A stretch of DNA of 15,943 nt. Source: CAUPWF01 sp044425815 (GTDB lineage Bacteria; Bacillota; Clostridia; Lachnospirales; Lachnospiraceae). The stretch is from positions 1-15,943 of the forward strand of contig JAWXVA010000058.1 in assembly GCA_044425815.1 (NCBI GenBank). Direction: 5' to 3'. The position numbers and the translations under genes were made by a program. This document shows, piece by piece, positions 7,702-14,247 of this stretch; the stretch's first letter is position 1; every line of letters starts with the position of its first letter. The notes beneath the pieces were generated by a model. It worked only from the letters and a program-made list of their open reading frames with translations. It made no database searches and was not told the DNA's origin.

Positions 7702-7836
7702 AAAAAATAAAAACAATAATGGAAGTATAAAAACTGGATATGTATACGAATAATCAGATACAAAAACAATAATTGTATACTAAAAAACGAATAAAAATGA
7801 AAGAATAGTAAACAATAAATAGGGAGAGCAAAAGGC

Positions 7837-7865
7837 TTGACGTATGGCCACAAAACCTATAAAAT
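7837..7865 (+). promoter_or_regulatory. Probable vegetative promoter of ppdK
   Basis: TTGACG (7837-7842) and TAAAAT (7860-7865) are separated by exactly 17 nt, a good sigma-A arrangement; TATAAA at 7858 is an alternative -10. Upstream, 7702-7836 is very AT-rich with A-tracts and three copies of AAACAATAA (7711, 7764, 7810), resembling an UP-element-like region. Transcription would start near 7872. Confidence 0.65.
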
Positions 7866-7870
7866 ACATA

Positions 7871-7927
7871 TGCAGCTACGCTGCACATTTTAAGCAACAG
7901 TGTAGATTTATGGCAAGTGGGTCTACA
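7871..7927 (+). promoter_or_regulatory. Structured ppdK leader: 5'-end hairpin plus a second possible stem
   Basis: TGCAGC (7871-7876) pairs with GCTGCA (7880-7885) around a 3-nt loop, right at the predicted 5' end of the transcript. Further on, TGTAGA (7901-7906) can pair with TCTACA (7922-7927). No known riboswitch class was recognised. A 5'-terminal hairpin would fit protection of an abundant mRNA; this is inference. Confidence 0.4.
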
Positions 7928-7959
7928 AAATTATGTTTAATATTAGGAGGAAAAATTAC

Positions 7960-10578
7960 ATGGCAAAATGGGTATACTTATTTAAAGAAGGCGACGCAAC
8001 AATGAAGAACCTTCTAGGGGGAAAAGGATCAAACTTAGCAGAGATGACAAACTTAGGATTACCAATCCCTCAAGGATTTACAGTAACAACAGAAGCTTGT
8101 ACAAATTACTATGATTCAGGAAAAGAAATCACAGAAGAAGTGCAAGGACAGATTTTTAAAGCAATTGAAGATCTTGAAGCAATTCAAGGAAAGAAATTTG
8201 GCGATACAGAAGATCCATTATTGGTATCAGTTCGTTCAGGAGCTAGAGCTTCTATGCCTGGTATGATGGACACAATTTTGAACTTAGGTTTAAATGATGT
8301 AGCAGTGGAAGGATTTGCTAACAAAACAGGAAATCCAAGATTTGCATATGATTCATACAGAAGATTTATTCAAATGTTCTCAGATGTAGTTATGGAAATG
8401 AGTAAGACTTTCTTCGAAGGTATCTTAGATGAGATTAAAGAAGAAAAAGGTGCAAAATTCGATACAGATTTGACAGCAGAAGATTTAAAAGAAGTTATCG
8501 CAAAATACAAAGCAATTTATGCTGATAAAATGGGAGAAGAATTCCCACAAGATCCTAAAGAGCAATTAATGGCAGCAGTAAAAGCTGTATTCCGTTCTTG
8601 GGACAACCCACGTGCTATCGTTTACCGTCGTATGAATGATATTCCAGGTGACTGGGGTACAGCAGTTAACGTACAAGCAATGGTATTTGGTAACATGGGA
8701 GAGACATCTGGAACAGGTGTTGCATTTACACGTAACCCATCTACAGGTGAAAATGGAATCTACGGAGAATATTTAATCAATGCGCAAGGTGAAGACGTTG
8801 TTGCTGGTATCAGAACTCCACTTCCAATTACAAGATTAGAAGAAGATATGCCAGAATGCTATAAAGAATTCATGGCAATTGCACATAAATTAGAAGACCA
8901 TTATGCAGATATGCAAGATATGGAATTCACAATTCAAGAAGGTAAATTATACTTCCTACAAACTCGTAACGGTAAGAGAACAGCTCCAGCTGCACTTCAA
9001 ATCGCTTGTGATCTTGTAGATGAAGGTAAGATTACACCAGAACAAGCTATTACTCGTATTGAAGCGAAATCATTAGATCAATTACTCCACCCAACATTTA
9101 ATGTTGCAGCTTTAGCAGCAGGCGAAGTTATTGGTTCAGCACTTCCAGCATCTCCAGGAGCAGCAGCAGGTAAAGTATATTTTACAGCTGATGATGCTAA
9201 AAATGCAGGAGCAGCAGGCGAAAGAGTTGTTCTTGTTCGTTTAGAAACATCTCCAGAAGATATCGAAGGTATGCATGCAGCAGAAGGTATCTTGACAGTA
9301 CGTGGTGGTATGACATCTCACGCAGCAGTAGTTGCTCGTGGTATGGGTACAGCTTGCGTATCTGGTTGTGGAGAAATTAAAATCGATGAAGAAGCAAAAT
9401 ACTTCGAACTTGGTGGACATAGAATCGTAGAAGGAGATTATATCTCGTTAGATGGTTCTACAGGTAAAATTTACCTAGGTGACATCGAAACAGAAGAAGC
9501 TTCAATTGGTGGAAACTTTGGTAGAATTATGGAATGGGCTGATAAATTCAGAACATTAAAGATCAGAACAAACGCTGATACACCAGAAGATACTAAGAAC
9601 GCAGTAGAATTAGGAGCAGAAGGTATTGGTCTTTGCCGTACAGAGCATATGTTCTTTGGAGAAGATAGAATTCCTAAAATCCGTAAAATGATTCTTTCTG
9701 ACACAGTAGAGGCTCGTGAAGCAGCACTTATGGAATTACTTGAATTCCAAAAAGCTGACTTTAAAGCAATGTACGAAGTGCTTGAAGGAAAACCAATGAC
9801 TATTCGTTATATTGATCCACCACTTCATGAATTTGTTCCAACAAATCCAGAAGATATCGCAGCATTAGCAGTTGATATGGGTCTTACAGCAGAGGCAGTT
9901 CAAGATAAATGTGATTCACTTCACGAATTCAATCCTATGATGGGACATCGTGGATGCCGTCTAGCAGTTACTTATCCAGAAATCGCTAAGATGCAAACAC
10001 GTGCTGTAATGGAAGCTGCTATTGAAGTTAGCAAAGAAAAAGGATTTGCAATTATTCCTGAAATCATGATTCCATTAGTTGGAGAGAAAAAAGAATTAAA
10101 GTTTGTTAAAGATATCGTTGTAGAAACAGCAGAAGCAGTGAAATCAGAAAAAGGATCAGACATGGAATACCATATTGGTACAATGATTGAAATTCCTAGA
10201 GCAGCTCTTACAGCAGACGCAGTAGCAGAAGAAGCAGACTTCTTCTCATTTGGAACAAATGACTTAACACAAATGACATTTGGTTTCTCACGTGATGATG
10301 CTGGTAAATTCTTAGATGCTTACTATGCAGGTAAAATTTACGAATCAGATCCATTTGCAAGACTTGATACTACTGGTGTTGGTCAATTAGTTGAAATGGC
10401 AGCTCAAAAAGGACGTGCTACAAAACCAGAACTTAAATTAGGTATCTGTGGAGAGCACGGTGGAGATCCAAGTTCAGTTGAATTCTGCCATAAAGTAGGA
10501 TTGAACTATGTATCTTGCTCACCATTCCGTGTGCCAATTGCAAGATTAGCAGCAGCTCAAGCAGCACTTAATAACTAA
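7960..10578 (+). CDS. ppdK: Pyruvate, phosphate dikinase
   Basis: The cytoplasmic enzyme reversibly converts pyruvate, ATP and phosphate to phosphoenolpyruvate, AMP and pyrophosphate, and in clostridia often works in glycolysis. The 872 residues match the usual length of about 875. The N-terminal nucleotide-binding domain starts MAKWVYLF and contains LLGGKGSNLAEM and SVRSGARASMPGMMDT. The swivelling phosphohistidine domain has GGMTSHAAVVARGMG with catalytic His454 (His455 in C. symbiosum). The C-terminal barrel has GLCRTEHMFF, NPMMGHRGCRLAV and GICGEHGGDPSS with Cys830. ATG 7960 is chosen because AGGAGG (7945-7950) lies 9 nt upstream; the in-frame ATG at 7933 precedes that site. Many AAC, ATC and CGT codons suggest high expression. 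It is monocistronic between its own promoter and terminator. No PPDK regulatory protein gene is nearby. Confidence 0.98.
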   Translation: MAKWVYLFKEGDATMKNLLGGKGSNLAEMTNLGLPIPQGFTVTTEACTNYYDSGKEITEEVQGQIFKAIEDLEAIQGKKFGDTEDPLLVSVRSGARASMPGMMDTILNLGLNDVAVEGFANKTGNPRFAYDSYRRFIQMFSDVVMEMSKTFFEGILDEIKEEKGAKFDTDLTAEDLKEVIAKYKAIYADKMGEEFPQDPKEQLMAAVKAVFRSWDNPRAIVYRRMNDIPGDWGTAVNVQAMVFGNMGETSGTGVAFTRNPSTGENGIYGEYLINAQGEDVVAGIRTPLPITRLEEDMPECYKEFMAIAHKLEDHYADMQDMEFTIQEGKLYFLQTRNGKRTAPAALQIACDLVDEGKITPEQAITRIEAKSLDQLLHPTFNVAALAAGEVIGSALPASPGAAAGKVYFTADDAKNAGAAGERVVLVRLETSPEDIEGMHAAEGILTVRGGMTSHAAVVARGMGTACVSGCGEIKIDEEAKYFELGGHRIVEGDYISLDGSTGKIYLGDIETEEASIGGNFGRIMEWADKFRTLKIRTNADTPEDTKNAVELGAEGIGLCRTEHMFFGEDRIPKIRKMILSDTVEAREAALMELLEFQKADFKAMYEVLEGKPMTIRYIDPPLHEFVPTNPEDIAALAVDMGLTAEAVQDKCDSLHEFNPMMGHRGCRLAVTYPEIAKMQTRAVMEAAIEVSKEKGFAIIPEIMIPLVGEKKELKFVKDIVVETAEAVKSEKGSDMEYHIGTMIEIPRAALTADAVAEEADFFSFGTNDLTQMTFGFSRDDAGKFLDAYYAGKIYESDPFARLDTTGVGQLVEMAAQKGRATKPELKLGICGEHGGDPSSVEFCHKVGLNYVSCSPFRVPIARLAAAQAALNN

Positions 10579-10598
10579 AAATTATTATAAATAATAGT

Positions 10599-10651
10599 AA
10601 TGATGCGGACCTACTCAAAAGAGTAGGTCCTTTTAAAATACTGTTTTTATA
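10599..10651 (+). repeat. 53-nt terminator-containing repeat, copy A
   Basis: This copy runs AATGATG, the ppdK terminator stem-loop, then AAAATACT and TTTTATA. A clearly related 53-nt copy with the same order of blocks is at 13681-13733, about 3.1 kb away. The pair brackets the two phosphatase genes. Confidence 0.6.
10607..10634 (+). terminator. Intrinsic terminator of ppdK
   Basis: GGACCTACTC (10607-10616) and GAGTAGGTCC (10621-10630) form a perfect 10-bp stem with an AAAA loop, followed by TTTT. It begins 29 nt after the ppdK stop. Confidence 0.93.
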
Positions 10652-10655
10652 GATG

Positions 10656-10684
10656 TTGACTAAAAAAGTAGCAAGCAGTATAAT
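10656..10684 (+). promoter_or_regulatory. Near-consensus sigma-A promoter of the phosphatase pair
   Basis: TTGACT (10656-10661) and TATAAT (10679-10684) are 17 nt apart, eleven of twelve consensus bases. The start of transcription would be near 10691, giving a leader of about 90 nt before the first phosphatase gene. It sits immediately after the repeat that ends the ppdK unit. Confidence 0.75.
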
Positions 10685-10712
10685 GAAAATTATATATATA
10701 GAGGAAAATTGT

Positions 10713-10792
10713 ATGAAATATAGATGAAATTAAAAAGCATACGAATGTGTTCTATAGCAAAAAATATTGGAGGTGGATTGCTTGGACGCTAG
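10713..10792 (+). other. Chain of two tiny upstream reading frames in the phosphatase leader
   Basis: A 4-codon frame (ATG 10713, MKYR, stop TGA 10725-10727) has GAGGA 7 nt upstream. Its stop overlaps, as ATGA, the ATG 10724 of a 22-codon frame (MKLKSIRMCSIAKNIGGGLL..., stop TAG 10790-10792). That frame in turn overlaps the TTG start of the phosphatase at 10782. This could couple or restrain phosphatase translation, but short frames also arise by chance. Confidence 0.3.
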
Positions 10793-12185
10793 AAAAAATA
10801 TTTTTATAAAAAACGAACAGCAGGCCAATGTTTATGTTGCGCGTTGCCTCATTATTTGTACGGGTCTTGTGCTACTGATTTGGTTTCTAAATGTCATTGA
10901 GGTGTTTAAAAGTGATTTAACAGTTGTGAATATTGTTATGCCTACAGGTGTTTTTTTTCTTGTTGTACCAGCATTTTTGATACTAAAGAAAAAGGCAAAT
11001 GGTTTTTGGGTGAAATACCTTTGCGTGAGCTGCTTTACTTTGGGTATGGGCGTTTTGTATACAGGACTCACCTTTCAGGCTGTTCTGGCTTGGATTCTTC
11101 CTATCGCGTTATCTCGACATTATTATTCTAAAAAAGTTATCAATTTCACATTGATTACAAGCTTAGTCATTATGCTTGTCACTATCTATTTGGGTGCGTT
11201 TTTTGGCGTCTCAGATGCTAATATGATAGGATCGGTACAAATCTTTGATAGTCTGCGCGAGCAAATAGATTTTACTGCTTCTACAATCATCAATGGTCAC
11301 TCCATTTACTACCGTATCTTCGTGAACTTTTACTTGCCACGTGCCTTTATTCTTATTGTCGCCTATGTCATTTCCCTTGCACTCTCAGAGAGAACTCACT
11401 CTATTTTGCAAGAACAAGAAAAAGACTTGGAAGAAAAGAAGCGCATTAGCGACGAACTTGCTGTTGCCACAGAAATACAGACTTCTATGCTGCCCAATGT
11501 ATTCCCAGCTTTTCCGCATCGCCATGAATTTGATATTTATGCTATGATGACACCTAGTAAGGAAGTGAGTGGTGATTTTTATGATTTCTTCTTTGTGGAT
11601 GAAGACCATCTGGCGATGGTTATTGCCGATGTTTCAGGAAAAGGTGTTCCAGCAGCCTTATTTATGATGAGTACAAAAATTATCATAAATAATCTGGCAC
11701 AACTGCATATATCACCAGCTGAAATTTTATTCGAAGCGAATAACCAGCTTTGCGATACAAATGAAAATGATATGTTTGTCTCTGTCTGGTTGGGGATTTA
11801 TGAAATTTCAAGCGGCAAATTAACTGCTTGTAACGCAGGGCATGAGTATCCAATCTTAAAGCAAACAAGCGGTGATTACACCTTGCTTAAAGATAAGCAC
11901 GACTTAGTTTTAGGGGCTATGGAAGATAGTAGCTACAATGATTATGAGATACAATTAGGGCAAGATGATGTTTTATTTATCTATACAGACGGTATACCTG
12001 AAGCTATTGATAAAGATACTCAGGCATATGGCACGGATAGATTACTAGATTTGTTAAACAAAGAAGAAACGCTACCACTGCACACTATGCTGCATACTGT
12101 TACTGCCGATGTGCAATCTTTTGCGGGGGATGTGCCACAATTCGATGATATGACAATGCTTGCGGTGAAGATTACATCAATATAA
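10782..12185 (+). CDS. Membrane SpoIIE/RsbU-type PP2C phosphatase, first paralog
   Basis: This is a 467-residue protein. Six hydrophobic segments (about 19-41, 48-68, 76-96, 98-112, 119-141, 180-201) form the N-terminal half, then a coiled-coil-like linker (206-232) and a PP2C/SpoIIE domain (about 240-465). Metal-binding residues are present: SGDFYD (Asp265, Asp268), ADVSGKG (Asp283), YTDG (Asp403) and FDDMTML (Asp455, Asp456). Family members dephosphorylate Ser/Thr on anti-anti-sigma (STAS) proteins. No STAS or anti-sigma kinase gene is in the window, so the target is elsewhere. TTG 10782 is the likely start, 8 nt after GGAGG (10769-10773); its MDARKN start is comparable to the MDFFEK of the next gene. 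A further in-frame TTG at 10767 is less likely. More CTG, CTT and CGC codons occur than in flanking genes. Confidence 0.88.
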   Translation: MDARKNIFIKNEQQANVYVARCLIICTGLVLLIWFLNVIEVFKSDLTVVNIVMPTGVFFLVVPAFLILKKKANGFWVKYLCVSCFTLGMGVLYTGLTFQAVLAWILPIALSRHYYSKKVINFTLITSLVIMLVTIYLGAFFGVSDANMIGSVQIFDSLREQIDFTASTIINGHSIYYRIFVNFYLPRAFILIVAYVISLALSERTHSILQEQEKDLEEKKRISDELAVATEIQTSMLPNVFPAFPHRHEFDIYAMMTPSKEVSGDFYDFFFVDEDHLAMVIADVSGKGVPAALFMMSTKIIINNLAQLHISPAEILFEANNQLCDTNENDMFVSVWLGIYEISSGKLTACNAGHEYPILKQTSGDYTLLKDKHDLVLGAMEDSSYNDYEIQLGQDDVLFIYTDGIPEAIDKDTQAYGTDRLLDLLNKEETLPLHTMLHTVTADVQSFAGDVPQFDDMTMLAVKITSI

Positions 12186-12213
12186 ATTGTTAAAATAGAG
12201 GGTAGGTGAGAAA

Positions 12214-13599
12214 ATGGATTTCTTTGAAAAAAACGATGTGGATACCACACGATATGTCACAAGTAGCCTAAAAGTAATTACTCTATTTGGTATTATGATA
12301 TGGATGCTGAATATACTAGGCATTTTTACCATTCAACAAAGCATTATGAATATAACCATGTCTATTGGGCTTTGTGTTATTTTGATGCCCATTATTCTCT
12401 TGAAAGTTTTGCATCTGTCCAATCATTCGCTGAAAAATTTGTCTATTACCTGTCTGGTTGTGGGTATAGCAATTATGAACTGCGGTATGACCTATCAGTC
12501 TCTTTTATCTTGGACAGTGCCAATACTATTAGCATCTCACTATTACTCGCCAAAAACCACAAAAATAACATTTGTTAGTACGGCTATATCGATGTTTATT
12601 GCCATGTACATAGGGCTGTTTTGGGGTACTTGGGATAGCAATATGATGCTGTCTGAAGAGGTTGTCTATGGTTTTGGAAATATAAAGGAATTTATTAGGA
12701 TTTCTAACGAGAGTGGGCAAAATACCATTATTTATGTCTTGACGCTCTTTTATTTGCCTCGCATGCTCATCATGTTTGGTTTTTATTTTTTAGATGTTAC
12801 CCTATCAAAAAGGACAAAAAACTTGCTCTTGCTTCAAAAAAGAGAATATTTAGAAAAAGAAAATCGTAATCAGGAATTATCCATTGCCACTCAAATTCAA
12901 GCGGCAGCATTACCGAATGTGTTCCCCCCATTTCCTGAGCGTGACGAATTTGATATTTATGCAAGCATGACACCTAGCAAAGAAGTAGGAGGAGATTTCT
13001 ATGACTTCTTTCTAGTGGATAATGACCATTTGGCACTTGTTATGGCGGATGTTTCCGGAAAAGGCGTACCAGGCGCCATGTTTATGATGGCGACAAAAAT
13101 CATGATTAAGAATCAAATAAGCTCTGGAAAAAGTCCCGCGGAGGTGTTGGAAAGGGTAAATAATCAGCTGTGCGAGACCAATAAAAACGATATGTTTGTT
13201 ACAGTATGGCTGGGTATTTATGAAATTTCCACTGGGACACTTTTAGCTTCTAATGCGGGACATGAGTATCCAGTGTGGAAAAACGGGCGAGAATCTTTTG
13301 CTTTCTTCAAAGATCAGCATGGTTTTGTCATCGGAGGCATGGAGGATATGCAATACACTAATTACGAACTTCAACTAGAACCAGGAGATACGTTATTCAT
13401 TTATACGGATGGTGTGTTAGAAGCAATAGACGAGAACGCAAACGCCTATGGTACTGAGCGTCTGTTAAGTCTATTAAACCGAAATACCTCTGAGAGTTTG
13501 GAAGAACTTCTGTACAAAGTGAAGGATGATGTCAATAGCTTTGCTGGTACAGTGGCACAGTTTGATGATATTACTATGCTTGCAATACGTAGAAATTAA
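12214..13599 (+). CDS. Membrane SpoIIE/RsbU-type PP2C phosphatase, second paralog
   Basis: The 461-residue paralog of the preceding gene lies 28 nt downstream and is probably in the same transcript. It has the same plan: about six membrane segments within residues 17-195, a linker (197-228), then the PP2C domain with GGDFYD (Asp261, Asp264), ADVSGKG (Asp279), YTDG (Asp399) and FDDITML (Asp451, Asp452). By eye the catalytic domains are roughly two-thirds identical and the membrane halves clearly related. Both share a W..P.......HYYS motif in the membrane half (HYYS 109-112 here, 113-116 in the first). ATG 12214 has GTAGGTGAG upstream. The pair could read two related signals at the membrane or form a heterodimer. 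The substrate is unknown; a STAS-domain protein is the family expectation. Confidence 0.88.
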   Translation: MDFFEKNDVDTTRYVTSSLKVITLFGIMIWMLNILGIFTIQQSIMNITMSIGLCVILMPIILLKVLHLSNHSLKNLSITCLVVGIAIMNCGMTYQSLLSWTVPILLASHYYSPKTTKITFVSTAISMFIAMYIGLFWGTWDSNMMLSEEVVYGFGNIKEFIRISNESGQNTIIYVLTLFYLPRMLIMFGFYFLDVTLSKRTKNLLLLQKREYLEKENRNQELSIATQIQAAALPNVFPPFPERDEFDIYASMTPSKEVGGDFYDFFLVDNDHLALVMADVSGKGVPGAMFMMATKIMIKNQISSGKSPAEVLERVNNQLCETNKNDMFVTVWLGIYEISTGTLLASNAGHEYPVWKNGRESFAFFKDQHGFVIGGMEDMQYTNYELQLEPGDTLFIYTDGVLEAIDENANAYGTERLLSLLNRNTSESLEELLYKVKDDVNSFAGTVAQFDDITMLAIRRN

Positions 13600-13680
13600 G
13601 GTCTTGTATCTGCTACATGGGTCTTTGGCGTTATGCCGCCTCTGAACTTGGCAGTAGGATTAATATTAGAACAATGTATA

Positions 13681-13733
13681 AATGATGGGGACTGCTCGAA
13701 AGAGTGGTCCCTTTGAAAATACTTGGTTTTATA
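13681..13733 (+). repeat. 53-nt terminator-containing repeat, copy B
   Basis: AATGATG, stem-loop, AAAATACT and TTTTATA occur in the same order and spacing as in copy A at 10599-10651. Paired changes keep the stem intact, mostly as G-U pairs. Confidence 0.6.
13688..13714 (+). terminator. Intrinsic terminator after the phosphatase pair
   Basis: GGGACTGCTC (13688-13697) and GAGTGGTCCC (13702-13711) form a 10-bp stem with two G-U pairs and a GAAA loop, followed by TTTG. It ends the phosphatase transcript and belongs to the repeat described at 13681-13733. Confidence 0.8.
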
Positions 13734-13820
13734 TGAAGAAACACAGATTATATAAGCAATATCAAAGTTAAAAGATAATTTCAGGAAATTGAATTTCTGC
13801 ATGCGGTGAAAATTTCCCGA

Positions 13821-13879
13821 TAGACTTTATTAAGGTAAAGTGATACAATACATGGATGGTAAGACAATCGGTCTACCAT
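13821..13879 (+). promoter_or_regulatory. Probable promoter and 5' hairpin of the ACT/UPF0210 operon
   Basis: TAGACT (13821-13826) and TACAAT (13844-13849) are 17 nt apart, and TG at 13841-13842 makes an extended -10. Transcription would begin near 13856. There ATGGTA (13856-13861) pairs with TACCAT (13874-13879) and GAC (13863-13865) with GTC (13871-13873), with one bulged A and an AATCG loop. As for ppdK, the leader seems to begin with a hairpin. Confidence 0.55.
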
Positions 13880-13924
13880 AACGAAAGTACGATGACATGA
13901 AAGAGGTTTAAAGGAGAGAATATT

Positions 13925-14194
13925 ATGAAAGCAGTTGTTACAGTAATTGGGAAAGATACAAAGGGAATTATTGCAGGTATTTCTACTTGCTTAAGTGAAA
14001 GAGATATCAATATTTTAGATATTTCACAACAGGTTATGGAAGATATATTTTCCATGGTAATGTTAGTGGATTTGAAGGATTCAACGGAAGATTTACAGAT
14101 GGTACGTGAAAGCTTGGATGCTAGAGGGTCAGAATTAGGCGTGAAGACTCATATTATGCGAAAAGACTTATTTAATTCAATGCACCGCATATAA
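13925..14194 (+). CDS. ACT-domain protein, UPF0237 family
   Basis: The 89-residue protein is essentially one ACT domain (beta-alpha-beta-beta-alpha-beta). MKAVVTVIGKDTKGIIAGIS and the following SERDINILDISQQ are typical of the UPF0237 family, and FSMVMLVDL forms a central strand. ACT domains bind small ligands, usually amino acids, and signal by dimerisation. This family is related to the regulatory half of GcvR-like proteins, but its ligand is not known to me. ATG 13925 has AAGGAG (13911-13916) 8 nt upstream. It is followed 53 nt later by a UPF0210 gene, a pairing conserved in many bacteria (for example SP0238-SP0239 of Streptococcus pneumoniae). The ACT protein probably regulates or pairs with its neighbour. 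Confidence 0.9.
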   Translation: MKAVVTVIGKDTKGIIAGISTCLSERDINILDISQQVMEDIFSMVMLVDLKDSTEDLQMVRESLDARGSELGVKTHIMRKDLFNSMHRI

Positions 14195-14247
14195 TCCAAT
14201 GGTGTAAAAGGTGAGTAACTATAAATTGACTATCTAAGGAGTAAGAA

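Larger units (their letters stand above)
13600..13924 (+). other. 325-nt intergenic region between phosphatase 2 and the ACT-domain gene
   Basis: The first 60 nt are richer in G and C than other spacers and stay open in the phosphatase frame for 37 codons after the TAA (hydrophobic stretch VFGVMPPLNLAVGLILEQ), possibly a coding fossil. Repeat copy B with its terminator follows. From about 13734 to 13820 I see only AT-rich DNA. The promoter and leader hairpin of the next operon occupy 13821-13879. No protein-coding gene is supported here. Confidence 0.5.

Noticed and set aside
7933..7959. ATG 7933 as start of ppdK
   Set aside because: The codons from 7933 run through the AGGAGG ribosome binding site, and the family N-terminus MAKWVY begins at 7960.
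7866..7959. A metabolite riboswitch in the ppdK leader
   Set aside because: The leader is under 100 nt with two simple stems and shows none of the conserved core motifs of riboswitch classes I know.
11341..11547. Second + strand frame inside the first phosphatase
   Set aside because: It lies within the conserved linker and PP2C region and has no family resemblance or ribosome binding site.
13596..13802. Minus-strand 68-codon frame after the second phosphatase
   Set aside because: It crosses the terminator hairpin, has no ribosome binding site, and its sequence looks random.
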